From: Gari tellinella
Taxonomy: Eukaryota > Mollusca > Bivalvia > Cardiida > Psammobiidae
DNA: 64,000 bases
Reading direction: 5' to 3'
NCBI GenBank assembly: GCA_922989275.2
Contig: OV277858.1
Coordinates: 104,642,794 to 104,706,793, forward strand
Translations under genes and position numbers: made by a program
The notes under the pieces: generated by a model
The model's input: only the letters and a program-made list of their open reading frames with translations
What the model was told of the DNA's origin: nothing
The model's database searches: none
Shown here: piece by piece, positions 10,700 through 20,824 of the stretch
Position numbering within the stretch: position 1 is the first letter of the stretch
How the letters are laid out: every line of letters begins with the position of its first letter

Positions 10700-10738
10700 C
10701 TGTAAAAAAGACAATTGTTATAGATAAGATCAGGGTCT

Positions 10739-10935
10739 AAGTTTATAAAACGTTTGAGTTGAGTCGGAGATAGTTTGATTGATGAGAAGTGAGCAAGATT
10801 TGAGCATTAGCTCAAATCTGATAAATCAAATGCTTGAGAACGATCTCAGACTTTCTTGATTTAAGTTAAGTCTTGCTCACATCAGATCTATCAAACGCTT
10901 GAAAAGATCTCAGACTCAACTCAAATGTTTTATAA
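10739..10935. mobile_element. F11 palindromic element
   Basis: GTTTATAAAACGTTTGAGTT, GAGTC is mirrored by GACTCAACTCAAATGTTTTA, and GATTTGAGC/GCTCAAATC forms the centre. Homologous copies lie at 14240 and 60228. Confidence 0.75.
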
Positions 10936-11099
10936 GCGCAAGGCAATATCATAGTTGCCACAGTCAGCCCATGATTTGACTTGAACCCACATGCAAGTAA
11001 TGATTGCAGTGGGACACACTCAACCCCGAAACTTTTAATGTAAAGTTCCAATGTCCAATACATTTTAGCCCATTTTAACTACATGAAGATCTATTTAAG

Positions 11100-11270
11100 G
11101 TGGACTTTAACAATATATTGGAAAATGGCAAGCAGTGTGGACCCTGACCAGAGAGTTCCTGCAGGAGCTCTGTGAACAGAGTCTATACTATTTGCATATA
11201 CCATGTGTACTTTTACAACATACCTTGTTGTTAATGACAATCATACTCGTCGCTAGGTTTGACTATTTTA
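11100..11270. repeat. Palindromic element, family F13
   Basis: CAAGCAGTGTGGACCCTGAC to GTCTATACTATTTGC with GAGAGTTCCTGCAGGAGCTC at the centre; the downstream CTTGTTGTTAATGACAATC, ACTCGTCGCTAG matches 180-235. Confidence 0.6.
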
Positions 11271-11765
11271 ACAGGTAAGCTATTCTAAGAACTAAATGAT
11301 TTTGCAATAATGCCTTTCTAGAAAACAATACACTATAACTATATTTTCAGATATTAAATTTATATTATAAAACTTTTCAATACCAATCTTTAAAAATTTG
11401 GCAAAATAATATCAGGTTTGTTAGTAGTTTGATAAATGTGAGTAACTATTCTAACATTTTTAAGAAACTGTACATTTGGTTTGAGGGACTTTTGTTATAC
11501 GTATAAGTACAAACCATAGACAAAATCTGTATCAAAACGCGAGAAAATGTATTTGCTACACGATGGTGATATTTTTTTGTACTTACAATACATCTATATT
11601 ACAATGTTACTTTAGTAAATTTACTTTGGTCAATTGTGTATATATTATAATGTATGTTAACAATTAAATAAACTATGTATTATATTAGAAATTAAAGCAG
11701 GTGACAAGTATTTAAAGCTGATGTCATCATGGCAGAGAAGGCGACAACTATTATGCTGTACTCAC

Positions 11766-11810
11766 CTTGTGGCATGGCGGAAAATGTATCATCGGCATTA
11801 CCACATACAT
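11766..11810 (-). CDS. Exon E27: 45-bp microexon
   Basis: 45 bp, phase 1 to 1; acceptor TTTATTGCAG, donor GTGAGTAC, both strong. Peptide VCGNADDTFSAMPQ. Symmetrical phases mean it can be skipped without a frameshift. It is supported only by splice signals and phase, not by homology. Confidence 0.66.
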
Positions 11811-11879
11811 CTGCAATAAAATAGCCAGACTTTACCAAACACAAAATGATAATTGTTTCTAGGACAATAATGGTAATAA

Positions 11880-11895
11880 TCATAATAATAATAAA
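11880..11895. repeat. Short (AAT)n run
   Basis: ATAATAATAATAAAG, a small simple repeat about 70 bp upstream of exon E27. Confidence 0.6.
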
Positions 11896-12092
11896 GAATG
11901 CATTTATCGAGAGAGCTCATTTGGTAAAGATCAATATTCCATGAGACCCTCGACGTATATACACGTACATAAAACAATACAGCAATATTAAAACAACATG
12001 ACTTTACAGAACAAACTATGACGATAGTTTCCTGGACAATGTACACGTATGTAGTCAACTAGTTCTTTCAACAATGGTGCATCGTACTACCA

Positions 12093-12341
12093 TACAGTGG
12101 AGAATCTGTTATTCTTTCCCGTTTAAACGCAAACGTACGCAAACGCAAAGCACTAAAACGTAGAAAAGAACAACTTTTGGACAATTCTGATAAGTCTTGT
12201 TTATCTTGGTGGAAACAGTTTGGAGCCTGATCAGACGCCGGGTAACCCGGCGTCTGATCTGGCTCCAAACAGTTTGCACGGCAAATTATAGTTTTAGCGT
12301 AAACGCGTTTATTGGGAAAGAATAACAGATTCTCCACTGTA
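12093..12341. mobile_element. F1 MITE, young subtype
   Basis: 249 bp, both 20-base ends, TA borders, intact hairpin. The right end abuts an F3 left end (CAGGTGCTCTCTCTCTACAA) with no unique sequence between. Confidence 0.9.
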
Positions 12342-12344
12342 TCA

Positions 12345-12560
12345 GGTGCTCTCTCTCTACAACACCACCCAATAGGAGGCAAAGAGTTTGTGTGCTGTTC
12401 GGAGGGAGTTGATATCGGGAGAAAAAAAGTTATGCCCTTAGAGCCCAGAGTATGCCTTGGCTTACATTTCAATTTGAAAATAGAGGCGCGGCGTGTTATC
12501 TGGTTTCAAACTGTTTGACACCCGTATTTATGTTTCTTCAGACAAAATGTCCAATAGATC
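12345..12560. mobile_element. Chimeric F3/F2-like element
   Basis: The left half is F3 (GTGCTCTCTCTCTACAACAC, GTTCGGAGGGAGTTGA, TGGCTTACATTTCAATTT); the right half is the F2/F3 arm GTTTCAAACTGTTTGACACC and CTTCAGACAAAATGTCC. Most of the hairpin core is lost (only GCGGCGTG is left). Confidence 0.6.
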
Positions 12561-12593
12561 ACTTTGAAATAAAAAAGCTTTTAAGCTTTGAAT

Positions 12594-12796
12594 AATGGAG
12601 AAGATGTTATGTATTCCCAATAAACGCATTCAACTAAAACTCTTATTTAGCTTTAAATAATGGAGAAAACGTTATTCGTACCCAATAAATGCTTTCAACT
12701 AAAACCTTTATCTTCAGTGCAAACAGTCAACAAGTTAAATTTTTCTATGTTTTATTGCAAATCGTTTGCGTTTCGTTGCGCTTAACAGAAAACAGA
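12594..12796. mobile_element. F1 remnants, one end duplicated
   Basis: AATAATGGAGAAGATGTTAT and AATAATGGAGAAAACGTTAT are two copies of a left arm about 65 bp apart, followed by one right arm (TTGCGTTTCGTTGCGC). The core is lost apart from GTGCAAACAGT. Confidence 0.6.
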
Positions 12797-12959
12797 AGTT
12801 ATTGTCTAGAAACAAAAGTTCTATTTTTTTGTAACAGATCGTGCTACCTGATAGCTTATTTGGGACTATAAACCTTAGCAGCAACACAAACATCCAAACA
12901 GAATGCAATGAGTGCAACCATTTCAATGTCAATGCCAAAAACATTGACATTTTTAAACT

Positions 12960-13140
12960 AACAGGTCAAACTCTGAACTCTTCGCGGCGTCTGATCAGGA
13001 TCCAAACTGTTTGTCACTCATATAAATGTTTCTTATGTCAAAACATATAATAACAGAGTAAAGCAGACGATAAACATAAGCAGACGATAGTAAAGAAAAT
13101 CATGTGATAGACGGATTTTTACGTCATAAAGACAGCAAAA
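12960..13140. mobile_element. F2 right-half remnant
   Basis: GCGGCGTCTGATCAGGATCC, AAACTGTTTGTCACTC, then GCAGACGATAAACATAAGC and TTTACGTCATAAAG. It ends about 40 bp downstream of the E26 donor. Confidence 0.65.
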
Positions 13141-13180
13141 GGCTAAACAAAAACATTTCTTTCCCCTGTGTAAAACTTAC

Positions 13181-13352
13181 CGGCCGGTAAGACATCTGTT
13201 GATTCTTCGCAGCCATATAACTCAAAGCCTATCCCAAGTTCGGATGCGATACCATTTGATGTGTCGTTGGTTACTTTTATACGCATATATCTGGCCTTTA
13301 TTTTGTTGCTTAATGGCACAGTCGATAAAGTAGTACCAGTAGGTATTGAAAA
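13181..13352 (-). CDS. Exon E26: C-terminal part of the F5/8 type C domain
   Basis: 172 bp, phase 0 to 1; acceptor TATACAG, donor GTAAGTTTT. Contains NKIKARYMRIKVTNDTSNG then ELGIGFELYGCEESTD. The R-Y-x-R-I-x-V and E-L-Y-G-C ending match the last strands and closing Cys of discoidin domains, which pair with the first Cys in E24. Total domain length of about 150 residues is normal. Confidence 0.92.
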
Positions 13353-13396
13353 CTGTATAAAACACAACAAACTAAAACCATAGATTTATACGCACT

Positions 13397-13625
13397 TTAA
13401 CACATTTAATTACTTTGTAAGGTTCCACTGAAGAAAATAGTTCCACTTTATATAGTCATTTATATGTATCGCGAAAAAAGGTTTCTACTTGCTAGCAGAT
13501 GGTAGCTTAAATCAGGTTGAAAGTAAAGCGGAATGCGCCTAAAGGCGCATTATGCTTTACCTTCAACATGCTTTAAGAGGTCACCTGTCTTAAAACTAGA
13601 AACAGGCAATAGAGTAAATGGTTAA
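13397..13625. mobile_element. F4 element
   Basis: CCACTGAAGAAAATAGTTCC at the left, hairpin GTTGAAAGTAAAGCGGAATG / CATTATGCTTTACCTTCAAC in the middle, AACTAGAAACAGGC at the right. Confidence 0.78.
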
Positions 13626-14239
13626 TATAGTATTTATAGAATTGCAAGTACAATATAACGCCAATAATCCGAGCTCCCTTTAATTGCCAGTATTCTAAAG
13701 TTAGTTCCAAAAGTATTAACTTCCAAACATAACAAACATTGTGTCATATATTACAGAATATGAATTAAAAAACAGTCGAACTTGAATTAAAAAAAAACCA
13801 AGCTACTATCAACTTATGTTAATTTTTCTCCATGACAAGTAATAACTTTAATACAGGAACTATGGTACGTTTTAAACAACATAGCTTTCTTTTTAAATTA
13901 CTATTTTATATGTAGATCATTTAAAGAAATACATCGCACTATTTTGCAAACTATTTACACAATAAAGAAAACAAAATTCGAAATAGGGAATTAAAATAGC
14001 ATTTACATGTAATTATAAAATTAATCTATTCTAATATTTCGATCCCTAAAGGCCTTGGTCAAAGAAAATCATGTCCAAGTACACGTCATATTTTTTGTTA
14101 GAGAGAGACATGAGTTTCTTTGGCTTTGACAATGGCCCTTAGAGGTCAACATACTAGAATAGAGCAATTTCATTATTGAACAAATGATTATGTTAGGGGG
14201 TATTGATACGGCGATATTTGGACATAACACGACCATGAT

Positions 14240-14375
14240 TCAAGGTAAGAAGCTTTTGCCATGAGTCTGAAGTCTATCTCAAGCATTTGATGATTGGTCA
14301 GATTTGAGCCTAATTTCATATCTGACCAATGAATGCTTGAGAATGTACTCAGACTCAACTCAAGTGTTTTATATT
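14240..14375. mobile_element. F11 palindromic element
   Basis: CTCAAGCATTTGATGATTGG, GATTTGAGCC and ATATCTGACCAATGAATGC, with ACTCAACTCAAGTGTTTTAT at the right, matching 10739 and 60228. Confidence 0.7.
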
Positions 14376-14411
14376 GTTTAGCATGAAGTTCATTCTACAG
14401 CCCCTTGGCCA

Positions 14412-14661
14412 ATTTAACCCTTTCATGATCAAATTATTCGGGACATTTGTACCCCTTCACTACTTATTGTCGTCAGCGTTAGTATTGTTGTCTGCAATAT
14501 ACGTTTCAAAGTTAGATTTAAGGTTGAATCACTTAATAAATATCGATAAGAGTGTCAAACATTTTGGGTCCTGATCAGACGCCGCGTGAAGCGGCGTCTG
14601 ATCAGGACCCAAACTGTTTGGGAACTCGCTTTAAGGTGTCATTGAGAGTGAGAGGGTTAAG
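14412..14661. mobile_element. F2 element, subtype with ATGATCAAAT end
   Basis: AACCCTTTCATGATCAAATT to GAGAGTGAGAGGGTTAA, core GGTCCTGATCAGACGCCGCG with inverse. The nearest relative is the copy at 63744 to the window end, which shares TTAGATTTAAGGTTG and ACTTAATAAATATCGA. Confidence 0.82.
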
Positions 14662-14703
14662 CTATGGCAAAGGAGAACGACACAAAGGTTGTATTAAACT
14701 GAC

Positions 14704-14888
14704 CGTTTCTTTCCCAAACCATGCCCTGCCATCAAGGCTGAGTTCCGACTCAAAATCCGTGGCGAAATGCGGCAAGCCAGTGTTCTGCTCTATATCTAGC
14801 TTCGTCACCGAATGCTTGTTACCAAAATAAACCTCGAAGTACACGAATCTATCTTGACCAATGCCATCTCCAACCACAGGTCTCCATG
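14704..14888 (-). CDS. Exon E25: middle of the F5/8 type C domain
   Basis: 185 bp, phase 1 to 0; acceptor ATGCACAG, donor GTCAGTTTA. Peptide WRPVVGDGIGQDRFVYFEVY, then FGNKHSVTKLDIEQNTGLP, then FESELSLDGRAWFGKET. The V-T-x-L-x-x-x-Q and E-L-S-L-D-G-x-x-W elements are typical of discoidin domains. An F2 element begins about 45 bp downstream of the donor. Confidence 0.9.
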
Positions 14889-14915
14889 CTGTGCATATTT
14901 AAAGAATATTTGTGA

Positions 14916-15165
14916 TACAGTGGAGATGACGTTATTCTCTCTCGTTAAACCGCAAATAAAACGCAAACGCAATGCACTTAAATGTAGAAAATAGCAACTG
15001 TCTGAAATGTCTATTCATTTTAATCTGAAAGAGAAAACAGTTTGGAAACCGATCAGACACCTGGTAACCCGGCGTATGATCTGGCTCCAAACTGTTTACA
15101 AAAGTATTTATTGTATAAGCGTAAACTTGCGTTTAATTGGCAAGAATAACATCGTCTTCACTGTA
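14916..15165. mobile_element. F1 MITE, older copy
   Basis: TACAGTGGAGATGACGTTAT to ATCGTCTTCACTGTA; core CAGACACCTGGT/ACCCGGCGTATG is partly decayed. It starts 28 bp upstream of the E25 acceptor, in the intron. Confidence 0.82.
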
Positions 15166-15181
15166 ACAATAAATATACATG

Positions 15182-15542
15182 TACAGCGTTCCCTCTATAC
15201 AACGACACCCATCGGGAGACAGAACTTTTGTGCGTTGTTCGGAGGGAGTCGTTATAGAGAGGGAAATTGACTTACATTTGCAAACAGCTTGAATCCAGAT
15301 CAGACGCCGCGTAACGCGGCGTCTGATCTGGATTCAAGCTGTTTGTCACTCGTTATTCAGTTTTTTCTGTGAAAATGTCCGTTATGCAACTTTGAGAAAA
15401 ACAGCAGATTACAATTTTAAGCAGACGATATTGCAGTCGTGAATAGGTTGGACATCATTTTCTTGTTTAGGGAACAGCGGCAAGTGTCGTTGTAAGGAGG
15501 GAGTCGTTGTTGGGAGGGCCGTTGTAGAGAGGGAGCACTGTA
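15182..15542. mobile_element. F3 palindromic element
   Basis: TACAGCGTTCCCTCTATACA to GTAGAGAGGGAGCACTGTA, core CAGATCAGACGCCGCGTAAC with inverse, borders AAACAGCTTGAATC / GATTCAAGCTGTTTG. It is followed directly by another F3 copy sharing its terminal TA. Confidence 0.85.
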
Positions 15543-15897
15543 CATCGTTCCCTCCCTTCAACGTTCCTCTGAATAACCACTCTTCCGAACAACGACCCTT
15601 GCTGCTGTTCCTTAAACAAGACAGCTTTGTCCAACTATTTCATGGCTGCAATATCGTCTGCATAGAATTGTCGGCTGCTGTTTTTCTCAAAGTAACATAT
15701 TGGACATTTAGGAAAAACATAATGATGAGTGACAAACAGCTTGAATCCAGATCAGACGCCACGTTACGCGGCGTCTGATCTTGATTCCAGTTGTTTGCAA
15801 ATGTGAAATAATTTCCCTCCCTATAACGTTATGGCTCTCTGAACAACGAACACACTCCTTGTCTCCCATTGGATGCCGTTGTAGAGAGGGAACTTCG
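15541..15897. mobile_element. F3 palindromic element, opposite orientation
   Basis: TACATCGTTCCCTCCCTTCA to CGTTGTAGAGAGGGAACTT. Core CAGATCAGACGCCACGTTAC. Back to back with the previous F3 copy, giving a tail-to-tail pair of about 715 bp. Confidence 0.82.
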
Positions 15898-15939
15898 AGT
15901 TATTGATGTTAAGACTGGTTATAGTAATATGAAGATTTA

Positions 15940-16150
15940 GAACAAGGCGCTAAAAGTGGGTTCGAATCCCGGTCCCGGCACTTTGAATTGTTCATGCGGG
16001 GTGCCTTTCCAGCAGGCTTGCGGAAATGTGGGTGATACTACCCAAATGCCGATTTGTGTATTCGACAATGTATGAAGGACATCTGGAATCTTCCTCCACT
16101 TATTTCAGCTAGACGTCGGGATATTAAAATTACCTAATACATTGTAGTAT
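15940..16150 (+). mobile_element. Meta-type SINE, 5' truncated
   Basis: The B box GTGGGTTCGAATCCCGG is followed by GTGCCTTTCCAGCAGGCTTG, CGGAAATGTGGGTGATACTA, CCCAAATGCC and TCTTCCTCCACTTATTTC, which I recognise as the conserved Meta central domain of animal SINEs. The A-box half is missing. The tail region is AT-rich. Confidence 0.75.
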
Positions 16151-16205
16151 TATCATAACAAATCGAATCAAGCGAAGCCCGCCTTGCGGAAGTGTCATCT
16201 TATAT

Positions 16206-16686
16206 TTAACCATTCTCCCATAAAAACGACTTTGTTTTCCTTTGATGTATTCCTCACTTGGAGAAAATAGTTCAATCTTTTATTTATGAATATGAGCCAT
16301 AAGAAACATTTTTCACAGTCATAGACATGTACCAAAACATATTTGCTCTATCTTAGTACGTGGTAGGTTAAATGAGGTTTAAAGTAAAGCAGAATGCGCA
16401 TTTATGCACATTCTGCTTTACTTTTAACCTGATTTTACCCATTATCCCATATCCTGATTTAAGTTTGAAAATAGGTGACTACTTAAAACAGGTTGAAAGT
16501 AAAGCAGAATGTGATTTAAGGCACATTCTGCTTCACTTTCAGCCTGTTTTAAGTTCCATCTGCTAGTACAAGTATATAGCAAATATTTCTTATTATACAT
16601 ATTCATCACTTTATAGATTGGAATGATTTTCTACAGTGAAGGAATAAATTAAAGGCGTAAAAAAGCCATACGTGGTAATGGGTTAA
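16206..16686. mobile_element. Two adjoining F4 elements
   Basis: First hairpin GCAGAATGCGCATTTATGC (16387), second GCAGAATGTGATTTAAGGC (16505). The shared boundary is TACCCATTATCCCATATCC. The right end is GGTAATGGGTTAA. Confidence 0.78.
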
Positions 16687-16765
16687 GGGGTCATCTGTCT
16701 TAAAAAGTAGAAACATGCCATGGGGTAATGACTTAAATGGCCGTTACAGACATTTCTGACGTGAG

Positions 16766-17015
16766 TACAGTGGAGAATCTGTTATTCTTTCCCGTTTAAA
16801 CGCAAACGTACGCAAACGCAAAGCAATAAAACGTAGAAAAGAACAACTTTTAGACAATTCTGATAATTCATGTTTATCTTGGTGGCAAACAGTTTGGAGC
16901 CTGATCAGACGCCGGGTTACCCGGCGTCTGATCTGGCTCCAAACTGTTTGTATTGTAAATAATAGTTTTAGCGTAAACGTGTTTATTGGGAAAGAATAAC
17001 AGATTCTCCACTGTA
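16766..17015. mobile_element. F1 MITE, young subtype, forming part of a splice donor
   Basis: 250 bp with perfect F1 ends. Its right terminus (minus strand TACAGTGGAG) directly follows the G of the E24 donor, so the donor reads G|TACAGTGG with all bases after the TA from the transposon. Confidence 0.92.
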
Positions 17016-17016
17016 C

Positions 17017-17133
17017 CTGTGGAAGCTCCTTTCCTCCCGTTCTTCGGCTCTCCAGCACTATCTCTACCCTTGGTTCCGGTTATCTGACAGTTCTGTATGG
17101 CATTGTTTGAGAAGCCAAGTGCAGCATTACAGC
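17017..17133 (-). CDS. Exon E24: start of the F5/8 type C (discoidin) domain
   Basis: 117 bp, phase 1 to 1; acceptor GTTTTCAG. Peptide CNAALGFSNNAIQNCQITGT fits the family opening C-x-x-x-L-G-x-x-x-x-x-I-x-x-x-Q-I-T. The donor is GTACAGTGG: only the G is ancestral, because the TA is the target site and CAGTGG is the end of an F1 MITE (16766-17015). The intron side of the acceptor is the 37-bp minisatellite. Confidence 0.88.
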
Positions 17134-17300
17134 CTGAAAACAATTATCAAAGTACTGACAGTACTGAAGCCTGAAAATAATAATCAAAGTACTGACAGTA
17201 CTGAAGCATGAAAACAATAATCAAAGTACTGACAGTACTGAAGCCTAAAAACAATAATCAAAGTGCTGAAAGTACTGCAGGCTTGAAAACAATAAACAGA
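17131..17300. repeat. 37-bp minisatellite containing the E24 acceptor
   Basis: The unit GCCTGAAAACAATAATCAAA, GTACTGACAGTACTGAA starts at 17132, 17169, 17206 and 17243 (exact 37-bp steps), then a diverged copy. On the minus strand each unit ends GTTTTCAGGC, the acceptor used by E24. Confidence 0.92.
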
Positions 17301-17508
17301 GTAAACGATAAGGTAAGTACCCGTAGTGGCTATAGGTACTTAGTGGCTCTAGGTACGTGAAACAGTGTAGCCCCTTTTTAGACTGCTCCCAAAGGAGTAG
17401 TCTGGTCAGTGTCTTCACTGTTTGCCATTTATTTTTCACATTTTCTACAAATTACTCTGTGAAAAAGTAATTATTATAATTTTTAAGATAATTACAGCAG
17501 TTATTCCT

Positions 17509-17617
17509 TATTATTTTCCAATAAACGTGTTTACGCTAAACTGTTTGCCATGTAGATTAACATGAGTTGTAAGAAGTGTCGAACTATCGTAATTTTCTAC
17601 GTTTTATTGCAATGTAA
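17509..17617. mobile_element. F1 remnant
   Basis: TCCAATAAACGTGTTTACGC then AAACTGTTTGCC and TTTCTACGTTTTATTGC: the two F1 arms joined with the hairpin core deleted. Confidence 0.6.
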
Positions 17618-18045
17618 TTATATTTAACTGAAATTGATTACAACTTTTCGACTACATAATGTAATAAGGACTAATAAGTTGTATGATAGACAAGTGGCAA
17701 CTCAAAACAAGTGAGTTGTCTCATTTACATTTATACTGCTTTAAGCAGCCACCTTGATTAATCACAACGTATTTAATTAATAGCAATGGATAAATAATTA
17801 TTCTGTCCAAATAATTGTGTTATGCTTAAATTATATTTAACTGAAATTGATTACAACTTTTCGACTACATAATGTAATAAGGACTAATAAGTTGTATGAT
17901 AGACAAGTGGCAACTCAAAACAAGTGAGTTGTCTCATTTACATTTATACTGCTTTAAGCAGCCACCTTGATTAATCACAACGTATTTAATTAATAGCAAT
18001 GGATAAATAATTATTCTGTCCAAATAATTGTGTTATGCTTAAATT
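17618..18045. repeat. Perfect 213-bp tandem duplication
   Basis: TATTTAACTGAAATTGATTA occurs at 17621 and 17834, and the following sequence through TTATGCTTAAATTAT is identical by eye in both copies. The unit holds a palindrome (AAGTGGCAACTCAAAACAAG / ACTGCTTTAAGCAGCCACC). It may be a recent duplication or an assembly artefact. Confidence 0.9.
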
Positions 18046-18245
18046 ATTATTTCCATTGCAAACAGTTTGAAGCCAGGTAACCATACGTTTGATAGGGCTC
18101 CAAACGGTTTGCCACTGTAATAAAAACAATTGTTTGGAAATATGAAAAGAATGTTCTATTTTAATTTTTTTACATTTTAATGCATTACGGTTGCGTTCAA
18201 TACGCATTTAAACGGAAAATACTTATAACGTCTTCACCACTGTAT
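18046..18245. mobile_element. F1 MITE, decayed
   Basis: AAACAGTTTGAAGCCAGG, AGGGCTCCAAACGGTTTGC and TTACGGTTGCGTTC, ending AACGTCTTCACCACTGTA. The hairpin stem is largely lost. Confidence 0.65.
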
Positions 18246-19066
18246 ATGGTCGCTAAACGAGGGTGCTTCTAAAATAATAATGTTACTTGATCAATAACGT
18301 CGATACAAAACGTGAAAAATGCATTATGATATATCATCTTAAAGCAACTATTGAGGTTATTTTTTAATAAAATATGAAACTATAATTATTATTGCGGCTA
18401 ATTTTTTCGAGAAAGTTTATGAAACTTTCTGTCAAATAAAATCAGACAATTATGCACACGCTACATAGTTTGAAGTGTAACTATTAGAGAACATATAGCT
18501 AAACGTGTACTGAAAATATTATTAATATGAATCTACTGTTTGGTATAAAAGTAGTTGGTGTGAGCTAAAACTCATTTTTTTATATATTAAACAAGGCTAT
18601 AATTGAAGCCATTGAAGTAGCTTTTTTGCTTAAAATTCAAATGGAGACATATTGATCTAGAATTATTTTTATAGCGTTCGAAAATACATGTCGACCTTTG
18701 TCACTAGCAAAATAAGAAACGTTGGATTTTAGAAAAATGAGATTTAAGAAATTAACCCTTTCAATTGTTTTGAAATCTTATTTACATTAAAATTCAGACA
18801 TAAACTGATATATATGAAAACAAATTTTAGAAATTGTACTTTTAAGAAGGTATTTCGTCCAAAAATAATGTCTTAAAAGTGCTATGTACTAGAGTACTCG
18901 AGATGGGGGTTATTTGGGTTCATGTTGTGAAATTTTCGAGTTATGTGGCCTTATCGTGCATTATACTATCGTGTATACAAAGAATTGTTCTAGTAAATGA
19001 TATATCACACATGTATATTGCACTTATTTAATCCAGTAACATTACTTTTTTTAAGTGGAGACTTAC
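18246..19066. other. AT-rich intron without recognised elements
   Basis: Intron between E23 and E24 (its 3' part relative to E23). I see no palindrome, tRNA-like box or coding signal beyond short AT-rich runs. Confidence 0.5.
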
Positions 19067-19295
19067 TAGTTCCGGTTCCTGCATCAACACTGTAAGTCCA
19101 TTGTCCATTACTTGATTGAAGATTCGGGTACCAGTCCTCGCTGTCAAAGTTTGCAGACCAGCGGAAGAAGTTGGTCTCCGTCCATTTAATAAATCGCGTA
19201 TCAGAAGCACTGTAGCCGACCGGAAGTTCCAGATTGTTATTAATTGTTAGTGTTGCTTGGAAGGCGTATATATCGGTGAAGTAAAAATCGTCGAA
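19067..19295 (-). CDS. Exon E23: linker with aromatic-rich segment
   Basis: 229 bp, phase 0 to 1; acceptor CTTCAACAG, donor GTAAGTCTC. Peptide FDDFYFTDIYAFQATLTINN, then FIKWTETNFFRWSANFDSED and WYPNLQSSNGQWTYSVDAG. Three Trp within the last 40 residues mark it off from the repeats. I do not recognise the fold. It leads straight into the discoidin domain. Confidence 0.82.
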
Positions 19296-19764
19296 CTGTT
19301 GAAGAAAGAGGATCTTATATGGGTGCTCATTATTTATCATTTTTTATAAACGAGTTGACGTAGATAACATGAAGCGAGCATTGATAAGTAATAAGCAAGA
19401 ATGAGAGATTCTTTTATCATATAACAATTTAAAATACCTATAAAATCACTCGAAGTTTCGATTTTCCGCCAAAACCTGACATTGTTTACGGTATATATAT
19501 ATAGTTCGTCCGTCATAATTATGAAGACCACTTTGTTTAGTTTACGGTAACGTTATCGCAAATGACGTCAGTTAGTGTCCCGCTACAATGTAGCGCTTTT
19601 GAATGAAAGGGTTTGAACGGAGCCCAAAAACGACACTTCACTAGTGGATTACCATCTCTATATAATGGATTTATTCCACTCCCAAACCGCAAGTTATGTG
19701 ATAAATAATTTAGAAGTAACATGTCCATTCTATAAGTATCCGTATACAGTTGTCCAGAAGCTGA

Positions 19765-19925
19765 TTCTCGCTAACATTTTGGAGCCAGATCAGACACCGG
19801 GTAACCCTCTCAGATTAGAAATAACCAGAATTGTCAACAAGTTGTCATTTTCTATATTTCTCACATTTGCGTTTGCGGTTTGATTACCTTTAAACCAGTT
19901 TAAATAACGTATTCTCCTCTGTACA
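19765..19925. mobile_element. F1 remnant
   Basis: ATTTTGGAGCCAGATCAGAC, ACCGGGTAACC and a right end TATTCTCCTCTGTAC; one hairpin arm has been deleted together with its spacer. Confidence 0.65.
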
Positions 19926-20039
19926 TATAAGTTCGGAAAGCGGAATCCTTCCGAATTCACTTTCTATTTTTAGAAACATGTCTGAATCAGTAGGAATTAG
20001 GTCAGGCATTTTCACTCACTGAACAAATTTCATTGTTGT

Positions 20040-20200
20040 CGGCAACAGTTGTCACGTGCAACTGTTTTAAAATTAGAATTTTCTAACATGTCTCTAAATA
20101 GGGTCAGATAAAAACAATTTGGACAGACATACGGACGGCAGGACGGACGGACAGAAAAACATTATTTCTATAGGGCTCCTGTATTGACAATGCAATGTTC
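20040..20200. repeat. GGACAGACATACGGACGG-type repeat end
   Basis: Runs of GACGGACGGACAGAAAAAC followed by TTCTATAGGGCTCCTG, a type of dispersed repeat end common in mollusc genomes (recognition from experience). Confidence 0.5.
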
Positions 20201-20280
20201 TTAATAGTCATCATGAGAAAGGTAACACATGTCGAAGGTCTGCAAAGTTAGAATATTATGACATTATAATTTATAATATT

Positions 20281-20695
20281 AGATGGCAGATTGCGTGACA
20301 TTCAAATTGTCAACCCGAGAAGCAGAATGTCAAACCAAGTCGAAGCCGAGGATGACATTTTTGGTTTCGAAGGTTGATAATTTGAATGTCACGCAAACTG
20401 CCATCTGGTATTCATTTTATTACACCGAGCTCATCAACTCTTGCTGTGGAATAGCCCCGTTCGTATACCAATTTAGCACCGCCGTGGACGTAACGTGGGA
20501 AACCACGTCGACGCCTACGACGTCACATTGTTTCTAGTGTAACAAAAAGAAATAAGAATGTTAAAACAAGTAGATTGAATACACAACGTCTTTTTCATTG
20601 GTAAATATCCTCCTCCAAAATTGTAGAAAATCGATTGGATGCCTTGTTTGGTTTCGTCTGATGACAGTAATCTGGGTCAGAAGAAGTATTATCCA
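20281..20695. repeat. Dispersed repeat with palindromic head (F16)
   Basis: AGATGGCAGATTGCGTGACA is inverted at 20387-20406 (TGTCACGCAAACTGCCATCT). The following segment (ACACCGAGCTCATCAACTC, GCCGTGGACGTAACG, TCGTCTGATGACAGTAATCT) matches 49983-50335. Confidence 0.7.
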
Positions 20696-20824
20696 TAAGG
20701 TTTGACCTGTCAGTCACTCACTTTCCGTCAACTTTCGTTGGTACCATCGGAAGTTTCCTATACTTTATTTATAGATCAATGCAAACTGCCGGAAATATAC
20801 TTCAGCCGATAATCAAAAGTCACT

